Shown: positions 1 to 8,097, numbered from the stretch's first letter. The stretch: DNA of 64,000 nt from Patulibacter americanus DSM 16676 (GCF_000420025.1 NZ_ATUD01000007.1:124001-188000), one strand, 5' to 3'. Notes: generated by a model from the sequence alone, not told the origin. Numbers and translations are program-made.

Positions 1-516
1 ACGCATCGTGGTCCGTCGCTCCTCTATCGAGCCGAGCGCCGCGATGAGGTGACCGTCAGAAGAGCCTCGAAGGACGGCATCACGATTGCCGCTGAGATCG
101 CCGAGCAGGGTGTCCTTGTCCCAGAGCTCGAGCAGAGGCTCGTCGCGTCGTCGTGCCCGGTCGTTGTAGTCCCTGAAGAGATCCGGGGCGTTGCCTGTCA
201 ATCGCCCGGTCGTTACGAGTACGGCTCGCCGCGGAAGGCTCGTGTCCAGCGCACCATGGCCGAGGTTCGTAAGCCTGAGCTCCCCCAACTGGTCCACGAT
301 CTTGCGCCATTCGGCCTGGTTGATGTCGCCGGCTTTGGATTGCCACACCCATTGCTCGCCGTCAAGCTTGGCCACTACGTCTTTCCCGAATTCCCGGGCA
401 CCGTGGGTCAGGTGCACGTCGCTGTACCCGCGACTCCGGATCAGTGCGAGCAGCGGCTCATCGAACTCGCGTTCTCCGACGGCATCAAGAAAGGCGGCGA
501 CGGCGTCGTCGAGCAA
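1..516 (-). CDS. Mrr-like restriction endonuclease-fold protein (C-terminus beyond the window)
   Basis: The frame is open from 516 to base 1, giving 172 residues with no stop, so the gene continues past the left edge. It reads LLDDAVAAFLDAVGEREF, then EFGKDVVAK, WVWQSKAGDIN, LVTTGRLTGNAPDLF and PLLELWDKDTLLGDL. The D of FGKD followed by QSK after the next strand matches the D-x(n)-(E/Q)-x-K active site of the Mrr/PD-(D/E)xK nuclease fold, and the later LVTTG and LWDKDTL strands are typical of that family. The first usable start is TTG at 516-514, which overlaps the preceding gene by 32 nt, so the pair is probably translationally coupled. Base composition is about 60% G+C in sampled lines, well below the neighbours, which suggests acquired DNA. 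DNA cleavage as part of a defence module is likely but not proven. Confidence 0.75.
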   Translation of the reverse strand, partial: MLDDAVAAFLDAVGEREFDEPLLALIRSRGYSDVHLTHGAREFGKDVVAKLDGEQWVWQSKAGDINQAEWRKIVDQLGELRLTNLGHGALDTSLPRRAVLVTTGRLTGNAPDLFRDYNDRARRRDEPLLELWDKDTLLGDLSGNRDAVLRGSSDGHLIAALGSIEERRTTMR

Positions 517-1057
517 GGAGTTCCCGGTGCTTTCGGTCTTCGAGGTCTCGGATGGTTTGGAGCTGTTCGGCCGTACCCTGCGGGAACTTCTTCGCGGTAT
601 CGGGGTGCACCACCAGGCTGGGCTTGACTAGCTGGTCATCTTCGTCCAACGACCACTCGATCCGTTCGAGCATCTCGACGTACGACTCGAACGTAAGCCC
701 GCCCTTCGACTTGATCGTGTTCCCGGTGAAATCGGTGACCTTGCCGATCGTGTCGACAAAGAGCTCGACGAGCCCCTTGCCGAGTTCCTCCGCGGCGCTA
801 TCCAGCTCAAGCGTGAGCTGCTCAAAGTTCGCAGTGCGTACGGCCTCGAGATCGAGCGTCATCGAAGCCCCGACGGGGGTTTCGGGGAGGCTCAGCTCCG
901 CACCGTCGTGACCCGAGACGACCGACGAAACCGTACTCGCGGTCTGCATCTGTCCCATTCCTGCGAGGAGCGGACTCCGAGCTCTTGCAAGGGCGTACAG
1001 GGTGTCGTTGACGAAGTGCGTAAAAGCCGCGTCAAGCTCCCAGGTAGCGAACGGCAT
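485..1057 (-). CDS. unknown 190-aa protein encoded with an Mrr-like nuclease
   Basis: I do not recognise the family. The ATG at 1057 starts MPFATWELDAAFTHFVNDTL and the product has 190 residues. It has no signal peptide and no membrane segment. The middle (about 75-140) looks helical and acidic (TLELDSAAEELGKGLVELF, ERIEWSLDEDDQL), and the tail ends in a basic patch LARRRRRRLS. Its 3' end overlaps the nuclease gene by 32 nt in another frame, so the two are probably co-expressed. It could be a specificity, sensor or regulatory subunit for the nuclease. Codon and base use are less G+C biased than in the following genes. Function is unassigned; only the reading frame and the pairing are supported. 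Confidence 0.7.
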   Translation of the reverse strand: MPFATWELDAAFTHFVNDTLYALARARSPLLAGMGQMQTASTVSSVVSGHDGAELSLPETPVGASMTLDLEAVRTANFEQLTLELDSAAEELGKGLVELFVDTIGKVTDFTGNTIKSKGGLTFESYVEMLERIEWSLDEDDQLVKPSLVVHPDTAKKFPQGTAEQLQTIRDLEDRKHRELLARRRRRRLS

Positions 1058-1181
1058 ACCGCATCGTCGCCTCGTCCCCGGACGGATCGACTCGGCTGAC
1101 CCGCGCCACGCGTGACCAACCGCGCCCCGCCTCGGTCCGCCGTGGGGCGAAGCGCCCCCTGTGGGCGGCTCTCGTACAGGC

Positions 1182-1193
1182 TGTCCATGGACA
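1182..1193. promoter_or_regulatory. 12-bp perfect palindrome upstream of the nuclease cassette
   Basis: TGTCCATGGACA is a perfect 12-bp dyad in the 182-bp gap upstream of the minus-strand 190-aa gene. It could be an operator for that cassette. A palindrome of this length occurs by chance in a few percent of gaps of this size, so support is weak. Confidence 0.25.
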
Positions 1194-1239
1194 CCCCAGA
1201 CGGACGACAACACGAACCGGCTCAACGAGGCCGGCATAC

Positions 1240-2295
1240 TCAGTCCTCCAGCGCCGGCGCCCCGAGGAGCTCCGCGTCCGTCCCCACCGCGGTGATGGTC
1301 CCGTCGTCCCCCGACGCCCACAGGCGTCCGTCCGTGCGTGTCATCCCGTAGCGGCACCGCGCGTCGAGGACGTCGGCCTGCGCCCGGGGTGCCCCCGTGC
1401 CGCCGTCGTCGACGAGGGTCCGGTCGATCCGCCCCGAGCGCAGGCCGCAGACGAACAGCGCGCGGCCGTCCGCCGACGAGGCCACGGCCACGGGCACGCG
1501 CCGGAACCCGCTGCGGACCACGGCGCCCCCGGGGCGGCCGGCGCGGCCGGTGCGCTCGGGCTCCCCCGCCCCGGCGCGGTCGGCGACCCACAGCTCGCCG
1601 CCGCGACCGCGGGCGAGCGCCACCGGGTCGTGCCAGCCGCGCGAGCGGCGTCGGGGCTCCTGCGACGCGGGGCGGTCGGGGTCGAGCGTCACGACGCGGC
1701 CCAGGACGCTGGCCGCCGTCGCCGCGCGCCCCGGGCGGGCCTGGTCGCCCACGCCCAGCGCCAGGCGACCGCCCGGGAGCGCCAGGAGGCCGCCGCCCAC
1801 CCGCGCCCGGCCCGCGAGCGGCCCGCGCCAGACGATGCGCGGCCGGGGCCGCGAGATCTCGGCCACGACGAGACGTCGGCCCCGGGCACGTACGTAGGCG
1901 GCGAAGACGCGGCCGTCGCGGCCGACGGCGAGGCCCCGCACGGCGAAGCCCGGGCCGGGGGCCACGTCGAGGCGGGCGAGCACCTCGGCGGGGCCGACCG
2001 TGGAGCCGGCGAGCGGGGCGCGGCGCACGACGCCGGTGCCGCGCTCCGCCCAGAGCAGCCCGAGGCCGTCCGCCGAGGGGGTGAGCGCGACGGGTGGCGT
2101 TCGCGGGCGCTCGGCCGGCGGGGGCAGCCGCACGGTCCCCGGGGCGTCCGGCAGGGCCGCCACCGGTGCCGGCCGCGGAGCGAGGCGTGGATCGGGCTCC
2201 GTGGCCGCAAGCGCGAGCGCGCCGCCGGCGGCGGCGACCGCGGCGATCCAGGCGCCGACGGTCCGGCGTGTCGTGAGGCCGCCGCCCGGTCGCAT
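1240..2295 (-). CDS. exported beta-propeller-like protein (glucose/sorbosone dehydrogenase-like)
   Basis: The product has 351 residues from ATG 2295. That start was chosen because it places RRTVGAWIAAVAAAGGALAL as an N-terminal membrane or signal segment, whereas the upstream in-frame extension is arginine-rich and unlikely. The mature part has repeated strand patterns (VALTPSADGLGLLWAERGTG, GLAVGRDGRVFAAYV, PVAVASSADGRALFVCGL, GRLWASGDDGTITAV) with D-G turns typical of NHL or glucose/sorbosone dehydrogenase propellers. No complete catalytic signature is visible, so enzyme activity is uncertain. It is divergent from the PmbA-like gene with 137 bp between starts. It may instead be a non-catalytic envelope propeller. 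Confidence 0.6.
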   Translation of the reverse strand: MRPGGGLTTRRTVGAWIAAVAAAGGALALAATEPDPRLAPRPAPVAALPDAPGTVRLPPPAERPRTPPVALTPSADGLGLLWAERGTGVVRRAPLAGSTVGPAEVLARLDVAPGPGFAVRGLAVGRDGRVFAAYVRARGRRLVVAEISRPRPRIVWRGPLAGRARVGGGLLALPGGRLALGVGDQARPGRAATAASVLGRVVTLDPDRPASQEPRRRSRGWHDPVALARGRGGELWVADRAGAGEPERTGRAGRPGGAVVRSGFRRVPVAVASSADGRALFVCGLRSGRIDRTLVDDGGTGAPRAQADVLDARCRYGMTRTDGRLWASGDDGTITAVGTDAELLGAPALED

Positions 2296-2432
2296 CGCGC
2301 CCAAGGGTACGGGGCCGCGCGGGCGGGAGGTCCGACCCGGCCCGCGGCCCGCCCGTCGTCCGTCGCGGCCAGGGGCTAGCTTTGCGGGGGCGCGGCGCAT
2401 CCCCGCCGCCGACGCCCCGCCCGAGGATCCGC

Positions 2433-3776
2433 ATGAGCACCCCGCCGCCCGCCGACATCGCCTCTCGGGCCCTCGACGCCCTCGACGGCGACGGCTGGGT
2501 CTCCGTCGTCCACGACCGCTCCGCCACGGTCGCCCTTCCGCGCGGCGGGCAGCTGCGTACCGCGACCGTGGACCGCACCGAGGTGACGTTCACCGCCTGG
2601 CGCGACGGGCACGTCGGCACGGCCACGGTGGGCGGCACGGACGGCGCCGCGCTCGCCGCCGCCGCGCGCCGCGCCGTGCGCACGGCCGAGGCGGTCGCCG
2701 CGTCCTCCGACGGCCCCGGCGACGCGACGCCGCCGCCCGAGCCCGCGGCCGTGCCGGCACGCGACGACGCCGCCGACCCCGCCACGGCCGAGGCCGACCC
2801 CGAGGCGGGCCTGCGCGCGGTCGCCGCCGCCCGCGACGCCGCCCAGGGCGCCCCCGTCTCCGTCGCCTGGCATCACGGGGGCGTCGTCCGTGCGCTCGCC
2901 GCCTCGACGGGGCTTGCGCTCGTGGAGGGCACCACGGACGCCCACCTGCGGGTCCGCGCCGGCTCCGGCGGGGTGCGCGCCGCGGTGGCCGCCGCCAGCG
3001 CCCGCGCGGCGTCCGGCCTCGACGCCCGCGCCACGGCCCTGCGTGCGCTCTCGCGCGTCCCCGGTGGCGACTGGCACGACCCGACCCCCGGCGAGCAGAC
3101 GATCGTGCTGGCCCCGGAGGCCGTCGCCGCGATCCTCGAGGTCGCCGCGGTGCTCGTCTTCGACGGCTTCGCTGCGGCCGACGGCCGCACCCGCGCCGCC
3201 GGGCGCCTGGGCAGCCGCCTGGGGTCCCTCCCCCTCGCGCTCTCCGACGACCCGGACCACACCGCGACGCTGCCCCGCTCCTTCGACGCGTCCGGCGCCC
3301 CCAAGGCGGCGCTCGAGCTCGTCGCGGACGGCGTGCTGCGCAGCCTGGTGCACGACGGCCGCTCCGAGGCCTCCACGGGCCACGCCACGGCGCCGGGCGG
3401 CGGGCCGCTGGGCCCGCGGGCGACGAACCTCGTGCTCGCCGGCGGCGACGCGGCCGACGTCGAGGCGCTCGTCGCGGGCGTCGACGTGGGCCTGCTGATC
3501 ACCTCGATCGAGGACCTCCGCCCGATCAACGCCGAGCTCGGCCTCGCCTACGGCCTGGCCCCCGACGGCGCCGCCCGCATCCAGGACGGCCGCGTGGCCG
3601 GCGCCGCGGGCTCCGTCCCGCTGCTCGTCTCGCCGCTCGACGTCCTCGCGGACGCGGACGCCCTGACCGCCGAGCGGCTGCTCGTGGGCGGCCCGGCGTT
3701 CGAGGGCCGCCGCTTTGGCCACGCCGTCCTCGCCCCCGCGCTGCGGACGCACGGCGGCATCACCGTCACGGACTGA
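2433..3776 (+). CDS. TldD/PmbA-family protein
   Basis: The product has 447 residues from ATG 2433, normal for the family. The C-terminal half carries the characteristic pattern FDASGAPKAALELVADGVL, then LVHDGRSEASTGHAT, PRATNLVLAGGD and GLLITSIEDLRPINAE. In the family, TldD carries an HExxxH zinc motif and PmbA does not; none is visible here, so this copy is PmbA-like. PmbA/TldD proteins form cytoplasmic heterodimeric proteases acting on unfolded or modified peptides. No TldD partner is encoded nearby. The N-terminal region is alanine-rich with an inserted low-complexity stretch around residues 85-125. Confidence 0.8.
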   Translation: MSTPPPADIASRALDALDGDGWVSVVHDRSATVALPRGGQLRTATVDRTEVTFTAWRDGHVGTATVGGTDGAALAAAARRAVRTAEAVAASSDGPGDATPPPEPAAVPARDDAADPATAEADPEAGLRAVAAARDAAQGAPVSVAWHHGGVVRALAASTGLALVEGTTDAHLRVRAGSGGVRAAVAAASARAASGLDARATALRALSRVPGGDWHDPTPGEQTIVLAPEAVAAILEVAAVLVFDGFAAADGRTRAAGRLGSRLGSLPLALSDDPDHTATLPRSFDASGAPKAALELVADGVLRSLVHDGRSEASTGHATAPGGGPLGPRATNLVLAGGDAADVEALVAGVDVGLLITSIEDLRPINAELGLAYGLAPDGAARIQDGRVAGAAGSVPLLVSPLDVLADADALTAERLLVGGPAFEGRRFGHAVLAPALRTHGGITVTD

Positions 3777-3909
3777 GCGCGTCCGCCGGGGGGCGCCCGC
3801 CGCTGCCGCTCCCTGCGTGCGGCGGGAGCGGATCGGGTGGCCCCCAAGGACCGTCCCCCGGTCCCACAGGCGCCGCCCGTTGCGGGCGCCGGCACCCCGG
3901 AACGACGAA

Positions 3910-3928
3910 CGCCGCCCGACGGGCGGCG
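3910..3928. terminator. GC-rich hairpin between convergent genes
   Basis: CGCCGCCC, loop GAC, GGGCGGCG forms a perfect 8-bp stem in the 211-bp gap between the convergent PmbA-like and secG genes. There is no T-tract on either side, so terminator function is inferred from position only. The rest of the gap holds other GC-rich inverted repeats but no gene. Confidence 0.35.
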
Positions 3929-3987
3929 CGGAGGCCTGGCCGCCCCGAGGGCGGCGGAGGGTGCGCGCCGCAGCGGGCGCGCGGCGC

Positions 3988-4215
3988 TCAGGCGATGCGG
4001 ATGAGGACGATCGTGTTCACGACGAACACGATGCAGAAGAAGATCGTCCAGCGGTTCAGGTTGCGCTCCGTGTTGGAGCCACCGCCGAGCGGACCGGTGC
4101 CGGAGCCGACGCCGAACGCGCCGGAAAGCCCCGCGTCCTTGCCGGAGTGCATCAGGATGAGGGCGATCACGAGGATCGACACGGCGATCTGCAGGATCGA
4201 GAGAACGGCCTCCAT
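3988..4215 (-). CDS. secG: preprotein translocase subunit SecG
   Basis: The 75-residue protein has two hydrophobic segments (LSILQIAVSILVIALILM near the N-terminus and WTIFFCIVFVVNTIVLIRIA at the C-terminus) around the glycine-rich loop GLSGAFGVGSGTGPLGG, the standard SecG layout. It associates with SecYE in the membrane and assists protein export. In many actinobacteria secG follows gap-pgk-tpi; here it lies about 36 kb from that cluster and directly downstream of the ccm genes, 12 bp after the ccmI-like stop. Confidence 0.93.
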   Translation of the reverse strand: MEAVLSILQIAVSILVIALILMHSGKDAGLSGAFGVGSGTGPLGGGSNTERNLNRWTIFFCIVFVVNTIVLIRIA

Positions 4216-4227
4216 AGGGATCGCAGC

Positions 4228-4677
4228 CTACCGGGTCGCGGCGGCGTCGGCCGCGTCCGCGGACGGCGCGCGGCCCCCGGGGGTGCCGGCGGCAGGCTCG
4301 TCGCCCTGCGCCGCGTCCGTCGCGGCGCCCCCATCGGCCGTCTGCGGGTCCGCCGGGGCGACGGGCAGGTCGTCCGTGCGGGGCGCGCGCGTGTCGCCGC
4401 CGAGGCCGTCGAGCTCGTCGAGGATCCGCACCGCCTCGGCGCGCAGCCGCGCGTCGATCGGGCGCCAGTCCGCGTCGGAGAGCTTGCCCGTGGCGTGGTC
4501 GAGCTCCGTGTCGCGGATCTCGCGGTACTTCGCGATCTTCGCGGCCTCGAGGTCCGCGCGGCGCAGGTCGTCGCGCTCCGCGACCTTCTCCACGTGCCCC
4601 GGCCAGAACGGCTGGGACAGGAGGAACAACGCGGCGCCGAACGCGACGAGCACCAGGAGGGGGCCGGCGACGGTCAC
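4228..4677 (-). CDS. CcmI-like cytochrome c biogenesis membrane protein
   Basis: The 149-residue product starts at GTG 4677, which overlaps the ccmF stop in a GTGA junction. One N-terminal membrane segment (GPLLVLVAFGAALFLLSQPF) is followed by an acidic and basic helical stretch (LEAAKIAKYREIRDTELDHA, LSDADWRPIDARLRAEA). That pattern is seen in the N-terminal part of CcmI/CycH, without its TPR domain. The C-terminal 55 residues are an Ala/Asp/Pro-rich tail. The operon position behind ccmE-ccmF supports a role in apocytochrome c handling at the membrane. Short sequences of this kind are hard to place, so the name rests partly on context. Confidence 0.65.
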   Translation of the reverse strand: MTVAGPLLVLVAFGAALFLLSQPFWPGHVEKVAERDDLRRADLEAAKIAKYREIRDTELDHATGKLSDADWRPIDARLRAEAVRILDELDGLGGDTRAPRTDDLPVAPADPQTADGGAATDAAQGDEPAAGTPGGRAPSADAADAAATR

Positions 4678-6941
4678 GAGCCCTGCTCGCCCGTGCGGGC
4701 CATCTCGGTGACGGTGGTGCCCCGGGTGCGGCCGAGATCGCGGGCCACCCGCGCCTTCTGCTTCGCGGTCACGCGCCGCGTGGCCAGGTCCGGGGCCGGC
4801 CACAGGGCCAGCAGGGCGCCGAGGCCCATGAGGATGCTGCCGATCCAGATCCAGGTGACCAGCGGCGAGACGATGACCTGGAACGTCACGGCCGACGGAC
4901 GCTCGCGATAGAAGAGCGCGAACCGCAGGGCGAGCTCGCCGCCCTTCGCGAACGGGGCCTGCACGCCGGCGAGCTGCTTGTCCAGCGCGTCGAGCGACGT
5001 GGCGAGCGCGTCGCCGTCGGGCTGCATGGCGACCCAGAGGTCGCGGGTCAGGCCGGCGTCGAGGGCGACCTCCGTCGCCGACTCGCCCAGGAAGTAGCGG
5101 GAGACGGGTCCGGAGGACGTGTCGAGCGACGGGAAGTACTCGCGCGTCGGGTGGATCGTCCGGATGCGCTCCCCGTCGCGGTAGACGCCGACCGTGGCGC
5201 CGAAGATGATCTTCTGGACGCGCTCGTCCTGGAGCTTGAAGTCGCCGATGGCCCCCTCGTAGCGCAGCTCGTAGCCGCCGGAGCGGAAGCGGTCGCCGAC
5301 GTTGGCGTGGATCCGCTTCGTCTCCTTGAACGCCGACGACGCGGCGACGGCGACGATGAGCACGGCGAAGCCGGCGTGGACGAGGTAGCCGCCGTAGCGC
5401 CGGCGGTTGCGGCCCACGAGCCGCGGCAGCGCGACCGCGGCCGACTCCCCCGTGGCCGTCCGCCGGGCGCGGACGCCGCGGACGAGCTCCTGGCCGACGG
5501 CCCCGAGGACGAACCCGGCGAGGGTCACGGCGATCGCGACCTCGAGGTGCGCCCCGGCGCCGAGGACGAGCGCCACGACGAGCGCGAGCACGCCGACCGC
5601 CAGGGGCGCGCGGACCTGCCGCCACGCGTGGGACCGCGTCGTGCGGCGCCACGCGGCGAGCGGGCCCGCGGCCATCAGCAACGTGAGGAGGAGAGCGAGG
5701 GGTCCGACGAAGCGGCCCCACCAGACGGTCTCGAGCGGGCGCTGCTGGCCCGTCAGCAGCTCGCCGATCAGCGGGAAGAACGTGCCCCACAGGATCACGA
5801 CGACGAGCAGCACGAGGACGACGTTGCCCGCGAGGAAGATCGCCTCGCGCGAGAGCAGGGAGTCGATCCGGTGCTCCGAGCGCAGCATCCCGCGGCGCCA
5901 GGTGACCAGCCCGATCGAGGCCCCCGTCATCACGGCCAGCAGGAGGAGGAACTGCACGCCGACGGTGGAGGAGCCGAACGCGTGGATCGAGGAGAGGATC
6001 CCCGAGCGCACGATGAACGTTCCCAGCACGCACAGGATGCCTGTGGCCAGGATCAGCGAGACGTTCCACGTGCGGAGCATGCCCCGCTTCTCCTGGATCA
6101 TCACGGAGTGGATGAAGGCGGTGCCGAGGATCCACGGCATCAGGGACGCGTTCTCGACGGCGTCCCAGCCCCAGTAGCCGCCCCAGCCCAGCTCGGCGTA
6201 GCTCCAGCGCGAGCCGAGCACGATGCCGATGCCCAGCAGCAGCCAGGCGCCGAGCGCGAAGCGGCGGGTGTGGCGGATCCAGTCCGACCCGACGTGCCCC
6301 GCGATGAGCGCCGCGATCGCGAACGCGAACGGGATCGTGAAGAGCGTGTACCCCGCGTACAGCATGGGCGGGTGGATCATCATGCTCGGGTACTGCAGGA
6401 GCGGGTTGAGCCCCTCGCCCTCGAACGGGACCGGCGACGCCAGCCGGAACGGCGAGCTGTAGAAGGTCAGCAGGAGGAGGAAGAAGACCGCCAGCGCCAG
6501 CAGCACGGCCTGCGCCCACGGCACGACGTCGGCCATCCTCCGCCCCGCCCGGCGCACAACGAGCGCGCTCCAGAGGGACAGGAACCAGACCCACAGCAGC
6601 AGCGAGCCCTCCTGCGAGCTCCACGGCGCGGCGATCCGGTAGCCCAGCGGCGTGGTCGCGGAGGAGTGGCTGCCGACGACGTCGAAGCGCAGGTCCGTCC
6701 GGATGAAGGCGATCTCGACGAGGACGAACGCCGCCGTCGTCAGGGCCGCGACGAGGTAGATCGCCCGGCGGCCCGAGGTCACCCAGGCGGTGCCGCTGGC
6801 CGAGACGAGGGGCTCGACGACGCCGTCGGGTCCCGCGGCGCCCGGGGCCCGCAGCCGGCGGGCGCCGACGATGCTGGCGACCGTCCCGTAGACGCCGATG
6901 GCCAGCGCCAGGACGAGCAGCCCGCGGCCGAGGAGGTCCAT
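4674..6941 (-). CDS. ccmF: cytochrome c heme lyase CcmF
   Basis: The product has 755 residues, many membrane segments and the tryptophan-rich WWD heme-handling motif WGGYWGWDAVENASLMPW, with the conserved FIVRSGILSSIHAFG stretch after it. The C-terminal part is the periplasmic CcmF_C-type domain followed by a last helix WIWIGSILMGLGALLALWPA. In System I the CcmF complex ligates heme from holo-CcmE to CxxCH apocytochromes. The gene lies between ccmE (6-bp gap) and the ccmI-like gene (4-bp overlap). CcmA, B, C and D are not encoded in this window. Confidence 0.93.
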   Translation of the reverse strand: MDLLGRGLLVLALAIGVYGTVASIVGARRLRAPGAAGPDGVVEPLVSASGTAWVTSGRRAIYLVAALTTAAFVLVEIAFIRTDLRFDVVGSHSSATTPLGYRIAAPWSSQEGSLLLWVWFLSLWSALVVRRAGRRMADVVPWAQAVLLALAVFFLLLLTFYSSPFRLASPVPFEGEGLNPLLQYPSMMIHPPMLYAGYTLFTIPFAFAIAALIAGHVGSDWIRHTRRFALGAWLLLGIGIVLGSRWSYAELGWGGYWGWDAVENASLMPWILGTAFIHSVMIQEKRGMLRTWNVSLILATGILCVLGTFIVRSGILSSIHAFGSSTVGVQFLLLLAVMTGASIGLVTWRRGMLRSEHRIDSLLSREAIFLAGNVVLVLLVVVILWGTFFPLIGELLTGQQRPLETVWWGRFVGPLALLLTLLMAAGPLAAWRRTTRSHAWRQVRAPLAVGVLALVVALVLGAGAHLEVAIAVTLAGFVLGAVGQELVRGVRARRTATGESAAVALPRLVGRNRRRYGGYLVHAGFAVLIVAVAASSAFKETKRIHANVGDRFRSGGYELRYEGAIGDFKLQDERVQKIIFGATVGVYRDGERIRTIHPTREYFPSLDTSSGPVSRYFLGESATEVALDAGLTRDLWVAMQPDGDALATSLDALDKQLAGVQAPFAKGGELALRFALFYRERPSAVTFQVIVSPLVTWIWIGSILMGLGALLALWPAPDLATRRVTAKQKARVARDLGRTRGTTVTEMARTGEQGS

Positions 6942-6947
6942 GCCGGA

Positions 6948-7388
6948 CTACTCCCCGTCGACGACGCGGTCCTGGGAGTCGCGCCACTCCATCTTCTGCC
7001 CCGACCCCGACTTGCCGTCGTCGAACTTCGACGGGCACTTCGTGATCAGCGTGTCGGGCTTGCCCGTGAAGGACTCCCCCGTCTTCTCGACGGTCACGAT
7101 GACCTCGCGGCCCTCGCGGAACGGGTCCGGCACCTGGCCGGTGTAGGAGACGGGCACCGAGGCGTTGCCCTTGCGGTCCTTGACCCGGAAGCGGATCGTC
7201 TCGTTCTCGCGGGAGAGCGAGCCCTTGACCACGACGCCCGTCAGCCGGTAGCTGCGACCCGCCTCGGCCGACAGCATCTGGCTGGGCTCCCGTGCCTCGG
7301 CCGACCCGGCGAAGCTCGTGTAGAGCAGCGCTCCCGCGAGCGCCACCGCAGCGACGATCGCGAAGGTGAGGCGCAACGTCCGCGTCAT
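6948..7388 (-). CDS. ccmE: heme chaperone CcmE, cysteine-type variant
   Basis: The 146-residue protein has an N-terminal anchor (RLTFAIVAAVALAGALLYTS) and the OB-fold of CcmE: YRLTGVVVKGSLSRENETIRF, then VPVSYTGQVPDPFREGREVIV. Canonical CcmE binds heme covalently through the His of an HxxxY motif. Here the aligned position reads LITKCPSKFDD, so Cys replaces His and Phe stands where Tyr is usual. CcmE proteins with a CxxxY site are known from some archaea and bacteria. A CATACT -10-like hexamer lies about 8 nt upstream of the ATG, so the message may have almost no leader. Confidence 0.9.
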   Translation of the reverse strand: MTRTLRLTFAIVAAVALAGALLYTSFAGSAEAREPSQMLSAEAGRSYRLTGVVVKGSLSRENETIRFRVKDRKGNASVPVSYTGQVPDPFREGREVIVTVEKTGESFTGKPDTLITKCPSKFDDGKSGSGQKMEWRDSQDRVVDGE

Positions 7389-7490
7389 TCCACAGAGTAT
7401 GGCCAGGTTGGGGGCCCGAACGCCCCATGACCCCCGGGTGTGCGCCGTCCATCGCGCCACGGCGCTCCCGACCACGAGTAGGATCCGCCT

Positions 7491-7892
7491 GTGAACGCGG
7501 CGCGCAAGCTCACCGGCGGCCTGATCCTGCTCGTGATGCTCGCCGGGGGGCTGTTCATGTGGGCCGGCAACCCGTACCTGTGGATCCGGGTCGTCGCCGC
7601 CCGCGCCGACACCCAGACCCTCTCCATGGGTCAGGCGGTCTTCATCCTCGCCGCGATCGCCATCACCGGGTTCGTGATGGTGAAGATCCTCGCCTGGCTC
7701 AACGCCGTCTACGCCCGGGCGATGGGCGGGTCGGACGACGTCACGATCCGCATGCCGTGGAACCAGTCCATGCGCGACGGCCGCACGACGGGCCGCACGA
7801 CCTCGGCGCTCGACGTCGTGATGGTCGTCTCCGTGGTGGTCGCCCTCTTCGCCGCGACGATCTGGTTCTTCTTCTTCGCCTCCTACGGCTAG
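7491..7892 (+). CDS. small integral membrane protein of unknown function
   Basis: The product has 133 residues from GTG 7491, with three predicted membrane segments: LTGGLILLVMLAGGLFMWAG, MGQAVFILAAIAITGFVMVK and VVMVVSVVVALFAATIWFFF. A hydrophilic loop of about 35 residues precedes the last helix. No family was recognised. A TAGGAT hexamer sits 7 bases before the GTG and no Shine-Dalgarno sequence is visible, which fits leaderless transcription. It is divergent from ccmE with 102 bp between starts; whether it belongs to cytochrome maturation is unknown. Confidence 0.75.
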   Translation: MNAARKLTGGLILLVMLAGGLFMWAGNPYLWIRVVAARADTQTLSMGQAVFILAAIAITGFVMVKILAWLNAVYARAMGGSDDVTIRMPWNQSMRDGRTTGRTTSALDVVMVVSVVVALFAATIWFFFFASYG

Positions 7893-7984
7893 GCGGCCGT
7901 GCGGCGCCACGGCCCGGCGCCTCACCCGGCCTTTCGGGCCCCGCTGCCACCGGGTCCCGCAGTTGCTCGTTGAGTCATGCAACC

Positions 7985-8012
7985 GTCATCCGCCCCCGCG
8001 CGGTCGGATGAC
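7985..8012. promoter_or_regulatory. inverted repeat GTCATCCG-N12-CGGATGAC
   Basis: Perfect 8-bp arms at 7985-7992 and 8005-8012 lie about 90 bp upstream of the exported alpha/beta hydrolase gene. The same octamer GTCATCCG recurs at 21751-21758 upstream of the paralogous hydrolase. It could be a binding site for one of the nearby LAL regulators; this is inference. Confidence 0.4.
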
Positions 8013-8041
8013 CGATGGAAGCCCCGGCCCCCGCTCCTAGG

Positions 8042-8086
8042 TTCGGACGCACCGCAGGGCCTCGATCCCCGAGGCCCCCGTCCGAA
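8042..8086 (+). promoter_or_regulatory. two-tier leader hairpin touching the ribosome binding site
   Basis: An outer stem TTCGGACG (8042-8049) pairs with CGTCCGAA (8079-8086). An inner stem GGGCCTCG (8057-8064) pairs with CGAGGCCC (8070-8077) across a 5-nt loop. The 3' arm runs directly into the Shine-Dalgarno AAGGAG (8085-8090), 7 nt before the GTG at 8098. Such a fold would partly hide the ribosome site, so translational control is plausible. Confidence 0.45.
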
Positions 8087-8097
8087 GGAGCATCACC

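Noticed and set aside
270-300. Possible frameshift in the Mrr-like gene at a G-run
   Set aside because: The plus strand has five C at 282-286; with five the frame is continuous from 516 to 1, so no frameshift is needed.
1058-1194. Small minus-strand open frame starting SMDSLYESR upstream of the 190-aa gene
   Set aside because: It runs into the 190-aa gene in another frame and becomes low-complexity; no ribosome site was seen.
485-2785. A 766-residue open frame covering both the 190-aa gene and the propeller-like gene
   Set aside because: Only its last 190 residues look like protein; the rest is Arg/Gly/Pro-rich shadow of the gene at 1240-2295 in another frame.
3777-3987. Structured RNA gene (SRP or RNase P) in the GC-rich gap before secG
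   Set aside because: Hairpins are present but none of the conserved core sequences of SRP RNA, RNase P RNA or tmRNA could be found.
2000-4711. Very long plus-strand open frame across several genes
   Set aside because: Arg/Gly/Ala-rich with no recognisable domain; it is a product of the very high G+C content antisense or out of frame to real genes.
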